A stretch of DNA of 58,083 nt, from positions 1 to 58,083 of the IMG/VR virus record IMGVR_UViG_3300024344_000012. One strand, 5' to 3'. Under the pieces are notes generated by a model. The model was not told the DNA's origin, searched no databases, and was given only the letters and a program-made list of their open reading frames with translations. This DNA is from a virus. A program made the position numbers and the translations under genes. Of the stretch, positions 25,851 to 33,419 are shown piece by piece. Positions within the stretch are counted from its first letter, which is position 1. Every line of letters starts with the position of its first letter.

Positions 25851-26535
25851 TAATGATAAAAAACAATTGTTTGACAATGGTTATTTGGTATTTGAAGCAA
25901 GTGATGATTTCAAAAAAGAATTATTATCATTTAAAAATGAATTAGACTATAAATCATTGTTATATAAAAAATACACACGTGCAGTTGCAGGTGAATTATG
26001 TATTAATGGAATGAAAGCATCTGGAGATTTAAGAGAACTTAAAAAATTAAGGCAATCAGTAATGAAAGCTGGTCATGATATATCTCAAATGTGGTATACT
26101 ATTGAAAAAGATGAGGAATTAAACACTTCTTCTTGTTTGAATTATCTGAATAAAGAATTACAAGAAACTGTTAATTTTTTTTATAAAGACATAAAATTTC
26201 CAGGAATAAGTGAAAATAATTATTTGATGTATGATAGAGGTTGTAGGTTTGGATTTCATAAAGATGGTGGGTATATTAATGTAGGTGGTGTAAACAAAGC
26301 TACTTCAATTTGTACTATTTTGATTTATATGGATGAAGAAGAATATGAGACTAGTGGTGGAGAAATAGTTGTAAAAACAACTGAAAATGAATTAATTACA
26401 GCACCAACATCACTTGGAACTTGTGTTATTTTGGAGTTAACTAAAAATGATTTAGAGCATAGAGTTAATGAAGTTAAGAAACAAAAATATATTAGAGAAA
26501 ATTTAAGATTTACTTTGACAAAAAGTGGAGGATAA
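25831..26535 (+). CDS. 2-oxoglutarate/Fe(II)-dependent oxygenase
   Basis: A 234-residue dioxygenase of the prolyl-4-hydroxylase-like superfamily. The iron ligands are visible as H143-x-D145 in 'FGFHKDGG' and H210 in 'DLEHRV'. R226 in 'ENLRFTL' fits the 2-oxoglutarate-binding arginine. 'TILIYMDEEEYETSGGEIV' is the typical jelly-roll stretch. The start is TTG at 25831, preceded by GAGGAG 8 nt upstream and lying inside the Mom-like gene (20-nt overlap). No in-frame ATG is near. The substrate is unknown. Lying beside a Mom-like gene, it could act on a base or on a protein. Confidence 0.8.
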   Translation: MIQNLNNNDKKQLFDNGYLVFEASDDFKKELLSFKNELDYKSLLYKKYTRAVAGELCINGMKASGDLRELKKLRQSVMKAGHDISQMWYTIEKDEELNTSSCLNYLNKELQETVNFFYKDIKFPGISENNYLMYDRGCRFGFHKDGGYINVGGVNKATSICTILIYMDEEEYETSGGEIVVKTTENELITAPTSLGTCVILELTKNDLEHRVNEVKKQKYIRENLRFTLTKSGG

Positions 26536-26540
26536 TCATA

Positions 26541-26876
26541 ATGAGTAAATTAGTTGGAGCACTTTGTCTTAGTATTTTAGGACATATAATAGCATTTTTT
26601 CACATGAATGGGCAATTTAAGTGGGATTTTATGAAATCTCAATGGTGGATAATATTAGCAGGATTACCTATAAGTTATCTGTTTTATTATTCAACACGAC
26701 TTTCATATGAACACTTTGGTTATGTGTGGAATATTAGATTAATAGGATTTGGTCTTGGTAACTTGATATTTGCAGTAATGACTTGGGGTATATTAGGTGA
26801 GATACCTAATTGGAAGACAGGTATTTGCTTAGTTTTGGCATTTACAATAATTTTAATACAACTTGTGAATAAATAG
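26541..26876 (+). CDS. Small multi-pass membrane protein
   Basis: A 111-residue protein with about four hydrophobic segments (residues roughly 3-20, 35-50, 65-82, 92-109). The final segment 'ILGEIPNWKTGICLVLAFTI' has the look of DMT/SMR small transporter helices ('LGE...G'), but the length and charged residues do not give a clear match. It ends the gp45-Mom-oxygenase transcription block just before a promoter. Function unknown; likely inner membrane. Confidence 0.65.
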   Translation: MSKLVGALCLSILGHIIAFFHMNGQFKWDFMKSQWWIILAGLPISYLFYYSTRLSYEHFGYVWNIRLIGFGLGNLIFAVMTWGILGEIPNWKTGICLVLAFTIILIQLVNK

Positions 26877-26877
26877 C

Positions 26878-26907
26878 TTGACTTATACTGGTTTTTATTC
26901 GTATATT
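26878..26907 (+). promoter_or_regulatory. Sigma70-like promoter for the nucleotidase-clamp loader operon
   Basis: TTGACT at 26878-26883, an 18-bp spacer and TATATT at 26902-26907, in the context GCTTGACTTATAC...TTTTTATTCGTATATTC. It is a near copy of the gp43 promoter. The leader GGAGAAATATAAGCCTT resembles the gp43 leader. Confidence 0.7.
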
Positions 26908-26939
26908 CTGGTATATTAAATTGGAGAAATATAAGCCTT

Positions 26940-27503
26940 ATGGTAATAGGAATTGATGTAGATGGAGTGTTGAGGGATTTTTGTGATGGACTTATTAAAG
27001 TGGTTCGTAAACAGTATCCTCAATACCTTAAAAAAGATTTTGTGAGAATAGAAAATTGGAATTTTAAAAACGATTTCAATTGTTCTCACGATGATATAAA
27101 ACAGATATATCGACATAATCACGCTGAAGAGATTATGGGTAATGGTATTCCAATATATGGTGCTATAGAACAAATGTATGACTTATTTGATTGGGCTGAT
27201 GAAAAAGGTCATAGTCTTGTTTGTGTAACATCACAACAACCACATATAAGACATTACACTTTGTCTTGGTTAGGTAAGTATGGGTTAAATTTTGATACTG
27301 TATACTTTACAAGAGGTAGACATAAATGGAGAACTCCTGTAGATTATCTTGTAGATGATTCACCAGAAAACTTTGATAATTGGGTTAGAGGTCGTGGTAT
27401 GCAAGAGGGATATATACTTATGGATCACATCTATAACCAACACACTAAATCAAGTTATAGAATTAAAGAACTAAAACAAGTAAAGGAAATAATAGATGGC
27501 TGA
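26940..27503 (+). CDS. HAD-family 5'(3')-deoxyribonucleotidase-like phosphatase
   Basis: A 187-residue HAD-superfamily protein. Motif I 'GIDVDGVLRDF' with the nucleophile/acid aspartates is at the N-terminus. 'VCVTSQQPHIR' provides the motif II Thr/Ser, and 'DYLVDDSPENF' the motif IV acidic pair. The size and the DVDGVL form fit 5'(3')-deoxyribonucleotidases, which trim nucleotide monophosphate pools. It is the first gene after a promoter and overlaps gp44 by 8 nt. Confidence 0.78.
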   Translation: MVIGIDVDGVLRDFCDGLIKVVRKQYPQYLKKDFVRIENWNFKNDFNCSHDDIKQIYRHNHAEEIMGNGIPIYGAIEQMYDLFDWADEKGHSLVCVTSQQPHIRHYTLSWLGKYGLNFDTVYFTRGRHKWRTPVDYLVDDSPENFDNWVRGRGMQEGYILMDHIYNQHTKSSYRIKELKQVKEIIDG

Positions 27504-28413
27504 ACATTCTTTATGGGTAGAAAAATACAGACCGACAAGGTTAGAAAACTATGTTGGTAATGAACATTTAAAAGCAAAGGTAGAAAGGTATATCAAATCA
27601 AATGATGTTCCACATTTACTTTTGTTTGGTAGAGCTGGTACAGGTAAAACCACACTTGCTAAATTGATTGTCAAGAATATTGAGTGTGATTATCTATATA
27701 TTAACGCATCTGATGAGAATAGTGTAGATACAGTTCGTAATAAGGTGAGACAATTCGCATCTACGATTGGTTTCAAAGATATGAAAGTGATTGTCTTAGA
27801 TGAGTGTGATTATATTACACCTAACGCACAAGCGGCTTTACGTAATCTTATGGAGACTTTTAGTAAACATTGTAGATTTATATTGACTTGTAACTTTGTA
27901 GAAAGAATAATCGATCCAATACAAAGTCGTTGTCAAGTATTTGAGATTATACCACCAAGTAAGAAAGATGTAGCTCTTCATCTTACTAAGGTTATGGATA
28001 AGGAAAAGATAACTTATGGTAATGAAGACTTAAAAGTTTTGATTGATAGTAGTTATCCTGATGTTAGAAAGATTATCAATGCAACTCAAAGAAGTGTTGT
28101 TGATAATAAGGTTGTTATGGATAGACAAGCAACCATACAGAATGATTATAAACTGAAAGTATTAGATATTCTTAAAACACAAGATAAGAAAACTGCTTTC
28201 GCAAACTTACGACAACTACTTGCTGATAATGCTATCAGAGATTATTCAGATTGTTTCAGATTATTGTATGATAATGTGGATGAATTTGCAGAGGGTAATA
28301 TGGCAGCTGTTATATTGATATTAGCCAGATATGAACAGTCCGATATGCAAGTTGTCGATAAAGAAATAAACTTTATGGCTATGTTAATTGAATTATTAGG
28401 AGTAATAAAATGA
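27496..28413 (+). CDS. 44: Clamp loader large subunit gp44 (AAA+ ATPase)
   Basis: A 305-residue AAA+ protein of the RFC/gp44 family, which opens and loads the gp45 clamp with gp62. 'LWVEKYRPTRLENYVGN' opens the protein. Walker A 'GRAGTGKT' is at 45-52, Walker B 'VLDECD' around 100-105, 'AALRNLMETF' follows, and the SRC motif 'PIQSRC' is present. It is close to the T4 length (319). The next gene begins with an ATGA overlap. Confidence 0.94.
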   Translation: MAEHSLWVEKYRPTRLENYVGNEHLKAKVERYIKSNDVPHLLLFGRAGTGKTTLAKLIVKNIECDYLYINASDENSVDTVRNKVRQFASTIGFKDMKVIVLDECDYITPNAQAALRNLMETFSKHCRFILTCNFVERIIDPIQSRCQVFEIIPPSKKDVALHLTKVMDKEKITYGNEDLKVLIDSSYPDVRKIINATQRSVVDNKVVMDRQATIQNDYKLKVLDILKTQDKKTAFANLRQLLADNAIRDYSDCFRLLYDNVDEFAEGNMAAVILILARYEQSDMQVVDKEINFMAMLIELLGVIK

Positions 28414-28673
28414 CTTCACCAGAAAGTATTGTAGAATTATTTCATTCTTTGTATTTTATGTTGTTTACAATTATTACTTTTGAAACTGTTAACCATTTAA
28501 ATCCATATCCTTGTAATGAGGGAATAGTTACACCAGCTTGGGTTGAGGTATATGAATTTGAAAGTGATTCTACTTATGTCAAAAATTTTAGAAAGATAGT
28601 CAAAGAAGAAAATTGGCAAGATAAATATGAAATAATGAGTAAAGATTGCTCATTTATAAAGGAGGAAGAATAA
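28410..28673 (+). CDS. Small unknown protein between gp44 and the zinc-ribbon gene
   Basis: An 87-residue protein translated from an ATG that overlaps the gp44 stop (ATGA), with AGGAG upstream. It has a hydrophobic aromatic stretch near the N-terminus ('SLYFMLFTIITF'), which could be a buried helix or a marginal membrane segment, then an acidic C-terminus. No family recognised. Its place in the clamp-loader operon suggests it is expressed with replication genes. Confidence 0.6.
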   Translation: MTSPESIVELFHSLYFMLFTIITFETVNHLNPYPCNEGIVTPAWVEVYEFESDSTYVKNFRKIVKEENWQDKYEIMSKDCSFIKEEE

Positions 28674-28674
28674 A

Positions 28675-28956
28675 ATGAGTATGCACCCAAAAGGTAGAAT
28701 ACAAAAACCAAAACAGCAAGTTAAAGTTGATTTAGGACAAGCAGAGACTTTACAATGTGAAAAATGTACAAATTATTTGTTCATCACATCGTTTGTCTTG
28801 AAGAAAATATCAGCACTTATGTCTCCAAATGGACAAGAGGGAATAGTACCTATTCAGGTCTATAGTTGTGGTAATTGTGGACACGTTCCAGCAAAACTAC
28901 TTGAAGGAACTGATATTACAGGTAAAGAACTTGGCGAAGAAGAAACAGACAGTTAA
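28675..28956 (+). CDS. Zinc-ribbon protein
   Basis: A 93-residue protein with two CxxC knuckles, C28/C31 and C65/C68 ('CEKC' and 'CGNC'), predicted to bind one zinc. The N-terminus is Lys/Gln-rich and the C-terminus acidic. An AGGAGGAAG ribosome site precedes it. Between gp44 and gp62, it could be a transcription- or replication-linked adaptor. T4-like phages often carry small zinc proteins here. The specific role is unknown. Confidence 0.7.
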   Translation: MSMHPKGRIQKPKQQVKVDLGQAETLQCEKCTNYLFITSFVLKKISALMSPNGQEGIVPIQVYSCGNCGHVPAKLLEGTDITGKELGEEETDS

Positions 28957-29437
28957 ACGAAAAGGTGTATTTGATTATTTAAATCAAATCACAAAATATC
29001 AAAAGAGAGGATTTTGGGAATCACTTTCTGATGAAGATAAAAAGGGTTGGTCTACATTTCTTGTAAACCGATTCTTATCAATGAGATCAGATTTCCTACC
29101 CATAGTGAATGAGGTTCAGAAATATAATTTGAAGCCTGAATTGATATACAAAACGTATATGGATATCATTCCAAAAGGAAATTACTACTTGAGGTACATC
29201 AAGGGAAAGAAGAAGAAAAATATGGATCACCCACAATGGATGATAAATGTAGTTCGTAATGACTTAGAGGTTAGTGTTAGAGAAGCAGTTGATGCTATTG
29301 AAATGTATATGCTAACTGAAGCTGGTCAGATGGAACTATCAGATATGTTACAAAAATATGGTGTAGAAACAAAACAACTTAAATCAGTTGGTTTGTATTT
29401 CGAATCAGACGGTACAGACATAAGAACAATTGCCTGA
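28931..29437 (+). CDS. 62: Clamp loader small subunit gp62
   Basis: A protein of about 168 residues that matches marine T4-like gp62, the partner of gp44 in loading the clamp. Visible blocks are 'GVFDYLNQITKYQKRGFWES', 'WSTFLVNRFLSM' and 'DIIPKGNYYLRYIKGKKKKN', the last resembling the 'VPRGK' loop of T4 gp62. I prefer the TTG at 28931 as start because the protein then begins 'MAKKKQTVKRKG'. The ATG at 28868 would overlap the zinc-ribbon gene by 89 nt. Position after gp44 supports the call. Confidence 0.78.
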   Translation: MAKKKQTVKRKGVFDYLNQITKYQKRGFWESLSDEDKKGWSTFLVNRFLSMRSDFLPIVNEVQKYNLKPELIYKTYMDIIPKGNYYLRYIKGKKKKNMDHPQWMINVVRNDLEVSVREAVDAIEMYMLTEAGQMELSDMLQKYGVETKQLKSVGLYFESDGTDIRTIA

Positions 29438-30062
29438 TTTTAAAGACTATACAGTTGAGGTAGTTCCTCGTATGGCTATACAAGAGTTTATACATAAACA
29501 TCACTATAGTCATAACACCAATGGAATACAAGGTTTGGAGTGTTTTGCATTATTTGCTCCAGGTCATTTTGGTATTCCAAAAATGGTAGGTGCTATGATG
29601 TATGCCATACCATCTATGCCAAATACTGCAAAAGCATACAATCCCATAAATCCAGATAGATGTGTAGAATTAAGAAGATTAGTTTGTATTGATGATACAC
29701 CAAAGAATGCAGAAAGTTTTTTCATAGGTAAAACTATAAGATGGTTAAAACAAAATACAAATTATGAAGTTATAATTTCATTTGCAGATAAAGAACATGG
29801 GCATACAGGAGTTATTTATAGAGCTAGTAATTTTGAGTTTATTGGTGAAACTGGTGCAGGTAGAGTTTTGATGGTAGATGGTAAGGAATATCATAGTAGG
29901 TCTCTAAGTCAACCAATCAAACCATATAGTAGAAGAATTCGTGCAAGATGGGAAGCTAAGGATCCTGATGTATTTTTCAGAAAAAGGAAGAGTAAAAACA
30001 GATATGTTTATTACTTGAATAAAGGTATTAAAAAGAAGATAGAAAGATTAAAAAAGGCTTGA
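29430..30062 (+). CDS. Mom-like GNAT protein, copy 2 (putative adenine modification)
   Basis: A 210-residue Mom-like protein beginning at TTG inside the end of gp62. 'HKHHYSHNT' (residues 22-30), 'MVGAMMYAIP', 'ELRRLVCIDDTPKNAESFFI' and 'VIISFADKEHGHTGVIYRAS' match Mom-like GNAT proteins. The copy at 25086 has the same motif order. The ATG at residue 15 would remove a segment shared with that copy, so TTG is preferred. The C-terminus is strongly basic, consistent with nucleic-acid contact. The stop codon lies within the -35 box of the next promoter. Confidence 0.68.
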   Translation: MPDFKDYTVEVVPRMAIQEFIHKHHYSHNTNGIQGLECFALFAPGHFGIPKMVGAMMYAIPSMPNTAKAYNPINPDRCVELRRLVCIDDTPKNAESFFIGKTIRWLKQNTNYEVIISFADKEHGHTGVIYRASNFEFIGETGAGRVLMVDGKEYHSRSLSQPIKPYSRRIRARWEAKDPDVFFRKRKSKNRYVYYLNKGIKKKIERLKKA

Positions 30063-30088
30063 CTTATAATGAAAAAAAGTTGTATATT
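30059..30088 (+). promoter_or_regulatory. Sigma70-like promoter immediately before the PD-(D/E)XK gene
   Basis: TTGACT at 30059-30064, an 18-bp spacer and TATATT at 30083-30088. Only 5 nt separate the -10-like box from the ATG at 30094, so transcripts started here would be almost leaderless. The spacer differs from the other three copies (it lacks ATTCG). Confidence 0.55.
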
Positions 30089-30093
30089 TAGAT

Positions 30094-30957
30094 ATGAAAA
30101 AGATTAGTTACAGTCAATATTCACAATGGGCTGTATGTCCACATAAGTGGAAACTAAATTATATAGATGAGTTAAGAACATTCAAGGGTAACATACATAC
30201 CTTGTTTGGTTCTGCTATGCATGATGTATTACAGACATATTTAACTGTAATGTATAATGATACTATTAAGATGGCAGATTCATTACCATTAGCAAGTATG
30301 TTATTACATAGAATGAAAAAATACTACAAAGAGATAGTAGAAGATTTACATGGTGAAGAAGTATCATCTCAAGAGGAGATGCAAGAGTTCTATGAGCATG
30401 GTTTAGCTATAATAGAGTGGTTTGTTAAGAAACGTGGTATGTATTTCAATAAGAAAGGTTATGAGTTAGTTGGTATAGAAGTTCCTATTGAATATGATTT
30501 ACCAAACAAGATTAAGTTTGTTGGTTATATTGATGTTCTAATGTATGATACTGTAAGAGAAAAGTATAAGATTATAGATATTAAGACTTCTACGATGGGT
30601 TGGAATAAGTGGGCTAAAGCTGACAAGACTAAGACAGACCAATTATTATTATACAAACAATTCTATGGTGCTCAACACGATATACCATTAGATAAGATAG
30701 ACGTAGAATATTTTATTGTAAAACGTAAATTATATGACAAAGTAGACTGGCCACAAAGAAGAGTTCAGACATTCACACCAGCAAATGGAACACCAAGTAT
30801 TAATAAAGTTACTAATAATATACAGAGTTTCATTGATGAATGTTTTGTTGATGGAAAGTATAACCAAGAACATATTTATAGGAAAGAAGCTTCAAAAAAG
30901 AACTGTCGTTTCTGTGAGTTTAATCAAACTGAATATTGTGATGCAGGAGTCAAATAA
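30094..30957 (+). CDS. PD-(D/E)XK nuclease with Fe-S cysteines (Cas4/RecB-like)
   Basis: A 287-residue nuclease of the RecB/Cas4 (PDDEXK_1) family. 'SYSQYSQWAVCPHKW' opens the domain with C15. His43 lies in 'GSAMHDVL'. The catalytic set is D147 in 'GYIDVLM' with D162-x-K164 in 'IIDIKTST', and Q183 follows in 'DQLLLYK'. C271, C274 and C282 complete a four-cysteine Fe-S cluster site. Such enzymes cut or resect DNA ends and are common in phages for recombination. Its own promoter lies directly upstream and there is no Shine-Dalgarno. Confidence 0.85.
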   Translation: MKKISYSQYSQWAVCPHKWKLNYIDELRTFKGNIHTLFGSAMHDVLQTYLTVMYNDTIKMADSLPLASMLLHRMKKYYKEIVEDLHGEEVSSQEEMQEFYEHGLAIIEWFVKKRGMYFNKKGYELVGIEVPIEYDLPNKIKFVGYIDVLMYDTVREKYKIIDIKTSTMGWNKWAKADKTKTDQLLLYKQFYGAQHDIPLDKIDVEYFIVKRKLYDKVDWPQRRVQTFTPANGTPSINKVTNNIQSFIDECFVDGKYNQEHIYRKEASKKNCRFCEFNQTEYCDAGVK

Positions 30958-30959
30958 AT

Positions 30960-31403
30960 ATGTACGAAAGATTTAACATAAGTCTAAGATTACCATTACA
31001 TCTATTTATGGAACAAGATTCTGAACAAATAGTTGTAGATAAAATAAAAGAGTGTTATTCTAAGATTACTTCTTCTTGGACATTAAAATTTTGGATGGAT
31101 TCTGACATTATCAATGCAAAAAATGTAGTAGAATTCTCAAAAAGACACGAAGATGCTTTTAAACATAGGGTTTCATTTAAACCAAAAGAAAACATAAATG
31201 TCAATGATTATGTTTTGTTTGAAGTAGAAGATCCTAATAATCCACTACCAAGCTCTGATAGTTTTATCAGAAGTAGATATACCTACAAAACTCAAGTCGG
31301 AGAATTGATACCAAAAGGATTAGATGATTATATAAAAATATCTAATTTTATTTTAAGTGTTAACCAAAGAAAGACAACAGAAATATCGAGACAATCAAGA
31401 TAG
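30960..31403 (+). CDS. Unknown protein, 147 residues
   Basis: It begins 2 nt after the nuclease stop. It is rich in Ser, Lys and aromatic residues, with no membrane segment and no clear domain. A central block 'VSFKPKENINVNDYVLFEVE' looks beta-rich. It is co-transcribed with the nuclease and overlaps the SLOG-like gene at its 3' end. Confidence 0.55.
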   Translation: MYERFNISLRLPLHLFMEQDSEQIVVDKIKECYSKITSSWTLKFWMDSDIINAKNVVEFSKRHEDAFKHRVSFKPKENINVNDYVLFEVEDPNNPLPSSDSFIRSRYTYKTQVGELIPKGLDDYIKISNFILSVNQRKTTEISRQSR

Positions 31404-31795
31404 CAATAATTGGTTCAAGAACATATACTAATAAATTAAAGATTAAAGAGTTTGTTTACAAACTAAAAAAAGAACATGGCGATTTAATCGAAGTTGTTAG
31501 TGGTGGAGCTAAGTTTGGTGCAGATTATTATGCAAAAGAATATGCACTTGACTTTGGTATAAAATATACCGAATTTCCACCATATCACGAACCACACAAT
31601 TCTTACTGTATAGAAAATCAATTTAAATATGGTAAAGAATACAATGTTAAACATTTCTTTATCAGAAATGAAGCTATTATCAAATATTCAGATGGAGTTG
31701 TTGCTTTTGTTAAAGATGGAGAGATAACATCAGGAACAGAAAACGCAGTTGGTCATGCCAAAAGACATGGCAAAAAAGTTGTGTTTATTTCTTGA
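31394..31795 (+). CDS. SLOG/Rossmann-fold protein (DUF2493/YspA-like), apparent ATC start
   Basis: A 133-codon open frame, readable from 31364 with no ATG, GTG or TTG in it before the conserved region. The encoded sequence K-I-A-I-I-G-S-R at the N-terminus, 'VVSGGAKFGADYYAKEYA' and 'SDGVVAFVKDGEITSGTENA' match SLOG-superfamily proteins of the DUF2493/YspA type, thought to bind nucleotide-derived ligands. Family members usually start 'MKIAIIGSR', which places the start exactly at ATC 31394. So it is a rare-start gene, a gene inactivated by an ATG to ATC change, or a sequence error. The frame is otherwise intact. Confidence 0.75.
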   Translation: MKIAIIGSRTYTNKLKIKEFVYKLKKEHGDLIEVVSGGAKFGADYYAKEYALDFGIKYTEFPPYHEPHNSYCIENQFKYGKEYNVKHFFIRNEAIIKYSDGVVAFVKDGEITSGTENAVGHAKRHGKKVVFIS

Positions 31796-31800
31796 TATAT

Positions 31801-31832
31801 TTATATTTATATATATATGAATGGAGTTACAT
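31801..31832 (+). promoter_or_regulatory. AT-rich shared element before the small RHH-like gene
   Basis: TTATATTTATATATATATGAATGGAGTTACAT precedes the ATG at 31833. The GGAGTTACA tail and the TATATAT(A)TG core repeat the elements upstream of gp45 and, more loosely, gp32. Confidence 0.35.
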
Positions 31833-32024
31833 ATGGAAAGTAAACTAACATCGGTTAAAGTATTAACCGATCTATATAAGAAATTCAAAGGATTAAGCAT
31901 TGAAGAGGAATTTACTCTTCAAAAATTAGTCAATCGTTCAATGGATTTATATTGTACGGATTTGAAATTTCAAGAAAAAATAATGACCTACAGCAACTTA
32001 ACACAAAGTGGTAGTAGGTATTAG
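31833..32024 (+). CDS. Small ribbon-helix-helix-like protein
   Basis: A 63-residue protein. The ATG at 31833 is chosen over 31821 because GGAG at 31823-31826 sits 6 nt ahead. 'SKLTSVKVLTDLYKKFKG' followed by 'FTLQKLVNRSMDLYCTD' has the strand-helix-helix pattern of Arc/MetJ-type DNA-binding proteins. It may be a regulator at the head of the glycan locus. This is inferred from pattern only; no partner operator was identified. Confidence 0.55.
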   Translation: MESKLTSVKVLTDLYKKFKGLSIEEEFTLQKLVNRSMDLYCTDLKFQEKIMTYSNLTQSGSRY

Positions 32025-32025
32025 G

Positions 32026-33411
32026 ATGGCAAAGAAGAAAAAAATAATGTTACTGTCAGACGACTTGAGAATGTCAAGTGGTGTCGGTACAATGTCAAGA
32101 GAATTTGTTCTTGGTACAATAGATAAATATGATTGGGTTCAATTAGGGGGAGCAATTAATCATCCTGAAGAGGGAAATGTTGTAGATATATCAGAGTCGG
32201 TTCAAAAAGAGCAAAATGTAGAAGATGCATATCTAAAGATATATCCAATAAGTGGTTATGGTAATGATGAAGTATTGAGAAGTGTTATGGGAATGGAAAA
32301 ACCTGATGCAATTTTACACTACACCGATCCAAGATTTTGGAATTGGTTGTATCAAATGGAACATGAAATAAGACAAAATATTCCTATTTTTTATTACAAT
32401 ATTTGGGATGATTTACCTTATCCACATTGGAACGAACCTTTTTATGAAAGTTGTGATTTGATTATGAATATATCACGACAAACAGTTAATATTGTAGATA
32501 ATGTATGTCAGAATAAACCAAGAACTGATTGGGATAACACTTATATTCCACATGGTATAAATCATAAGACATTTTTTCCAATAGACACTTTACATAAGGA
32601 TTATGATAAAGTTCAAAAGTACAGAAGACATATATTTGGTGGTAAAAAATATGATTTTGTAATTTTTTGGAACAACAGAAATATTCGTAGAAAATTACCT
32701 GGTGATGTTATAATGGCATTTAAAACATTTTGTGAATCTGTCGGTAAAGAAAAAGCACAGAATTTTGCATTAGTGATGCATACACAAAAAGTTGATGAGA
32801 ATGGAACTGATTTGCCAGAAGTAGTAAAAAAATTATTGCCAGATTGGATGAATGTGATTTTTTCAGATGAAAAGTTAGACAATAATCAAATGTGTTGGAT
32901 GTATAATATAGCAGATGTTACAATCAACATAGCATCCAATGAGGGCTTTGGATTAGGAACTTGCGAATCATTGATGTGTGGCAAACCAATTGTAGTTAAC
33001 GTTACAGGTGGTTTACAAGATCAATGTGGTTTTAAGAAAGATGACGGTTTATATTTAACGGTAGATGATTACAATGATGAGTTTCAATCCAATCATAGAG
33101 GGAAATATAAGGAGTGCGGTGAATGGGCGTTCCCAGTATTTCCCTCTAACATTTCATTACAAGGTTCACCACCAACACCATATATCTTTGATGACAGACC
33201 AAGTTATGAAGATGCTGCAGAGGGATTAAAGCATTTTTATGACATGGGTGAAGAGAAGAGAAAAGAGTGTGGTGAAAAAGGAGTTGAGTTTGTTCAGACA
33301 GAAGAGATAGGTATGACAGCAGAAAATATGAGCAAACGATTTATCAAAGATATGGACACTGCATTCGAAAAGTGGACACCAAGAAAACGATACACCTTAT
33401 TTAAGGCATAG
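32026..33411 (+). CDS. GT-B glycosyltransferase (GT4-like)
   Basis: A 461-residue protein with the two-Rossmann GT-B layout. 'IMLLSDDLRMSSGVGTMSRE' is the N-terminal glycine loop typical of GT4 enzymes. 'YIPHGINHKTFFPI' marks the domain junction. 'IASNEGFGLGTCESLMCGKP' is the donor-binding E-x7-E region with both glutamates. The start is the ATG at 32026 right after the previous stop. A GTG at 32008 would add six residues without a ribosome site. First of a long series of sugar-handling genes. Confidence 0.85.
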   Translation: MAKKKKIMLLSDDLRMSSGVGTMSREFVLGTIDKYDWVQLGGAINHPEEGNVVDISESVQKEQNVEDAYLKIYPISGYGNDEVLRSVMGMEKPDAILHYTDPRFWNWLYQMEHEIRQNIPIFYYNIWDDLPYPHWNEPFYESCDLIMNISRQTVNIVDNVCQNKPRTDWDNTYIPHGINHKTFFPIDTLHKDYDKVQKYRRHIFGGKKYDFVIFWNNRNIRRKLPGDVIMAFKTFCESVGKEKAQNFALVMHTQKVDENGTDLPEVVKKLLPDWMNVIFSDEKLDNNQMCWMYNIADVTINIASNEGFGLGTCESLMCGKPIVVNVTGGLQDQCGFKKDDGLYLTVDDYNDEFQSNHRGKYKECGEWAFPVFPSNISLQGSPPTPYIFDDRPSYEDAAEGLKHFYDMGEEKRKECGEKGVEFVQTEEIGMTAENMSKRFIKDMDTAFEKWTPRKRYTLFKA

Positions 33412-33419
33412 GAGTTATA

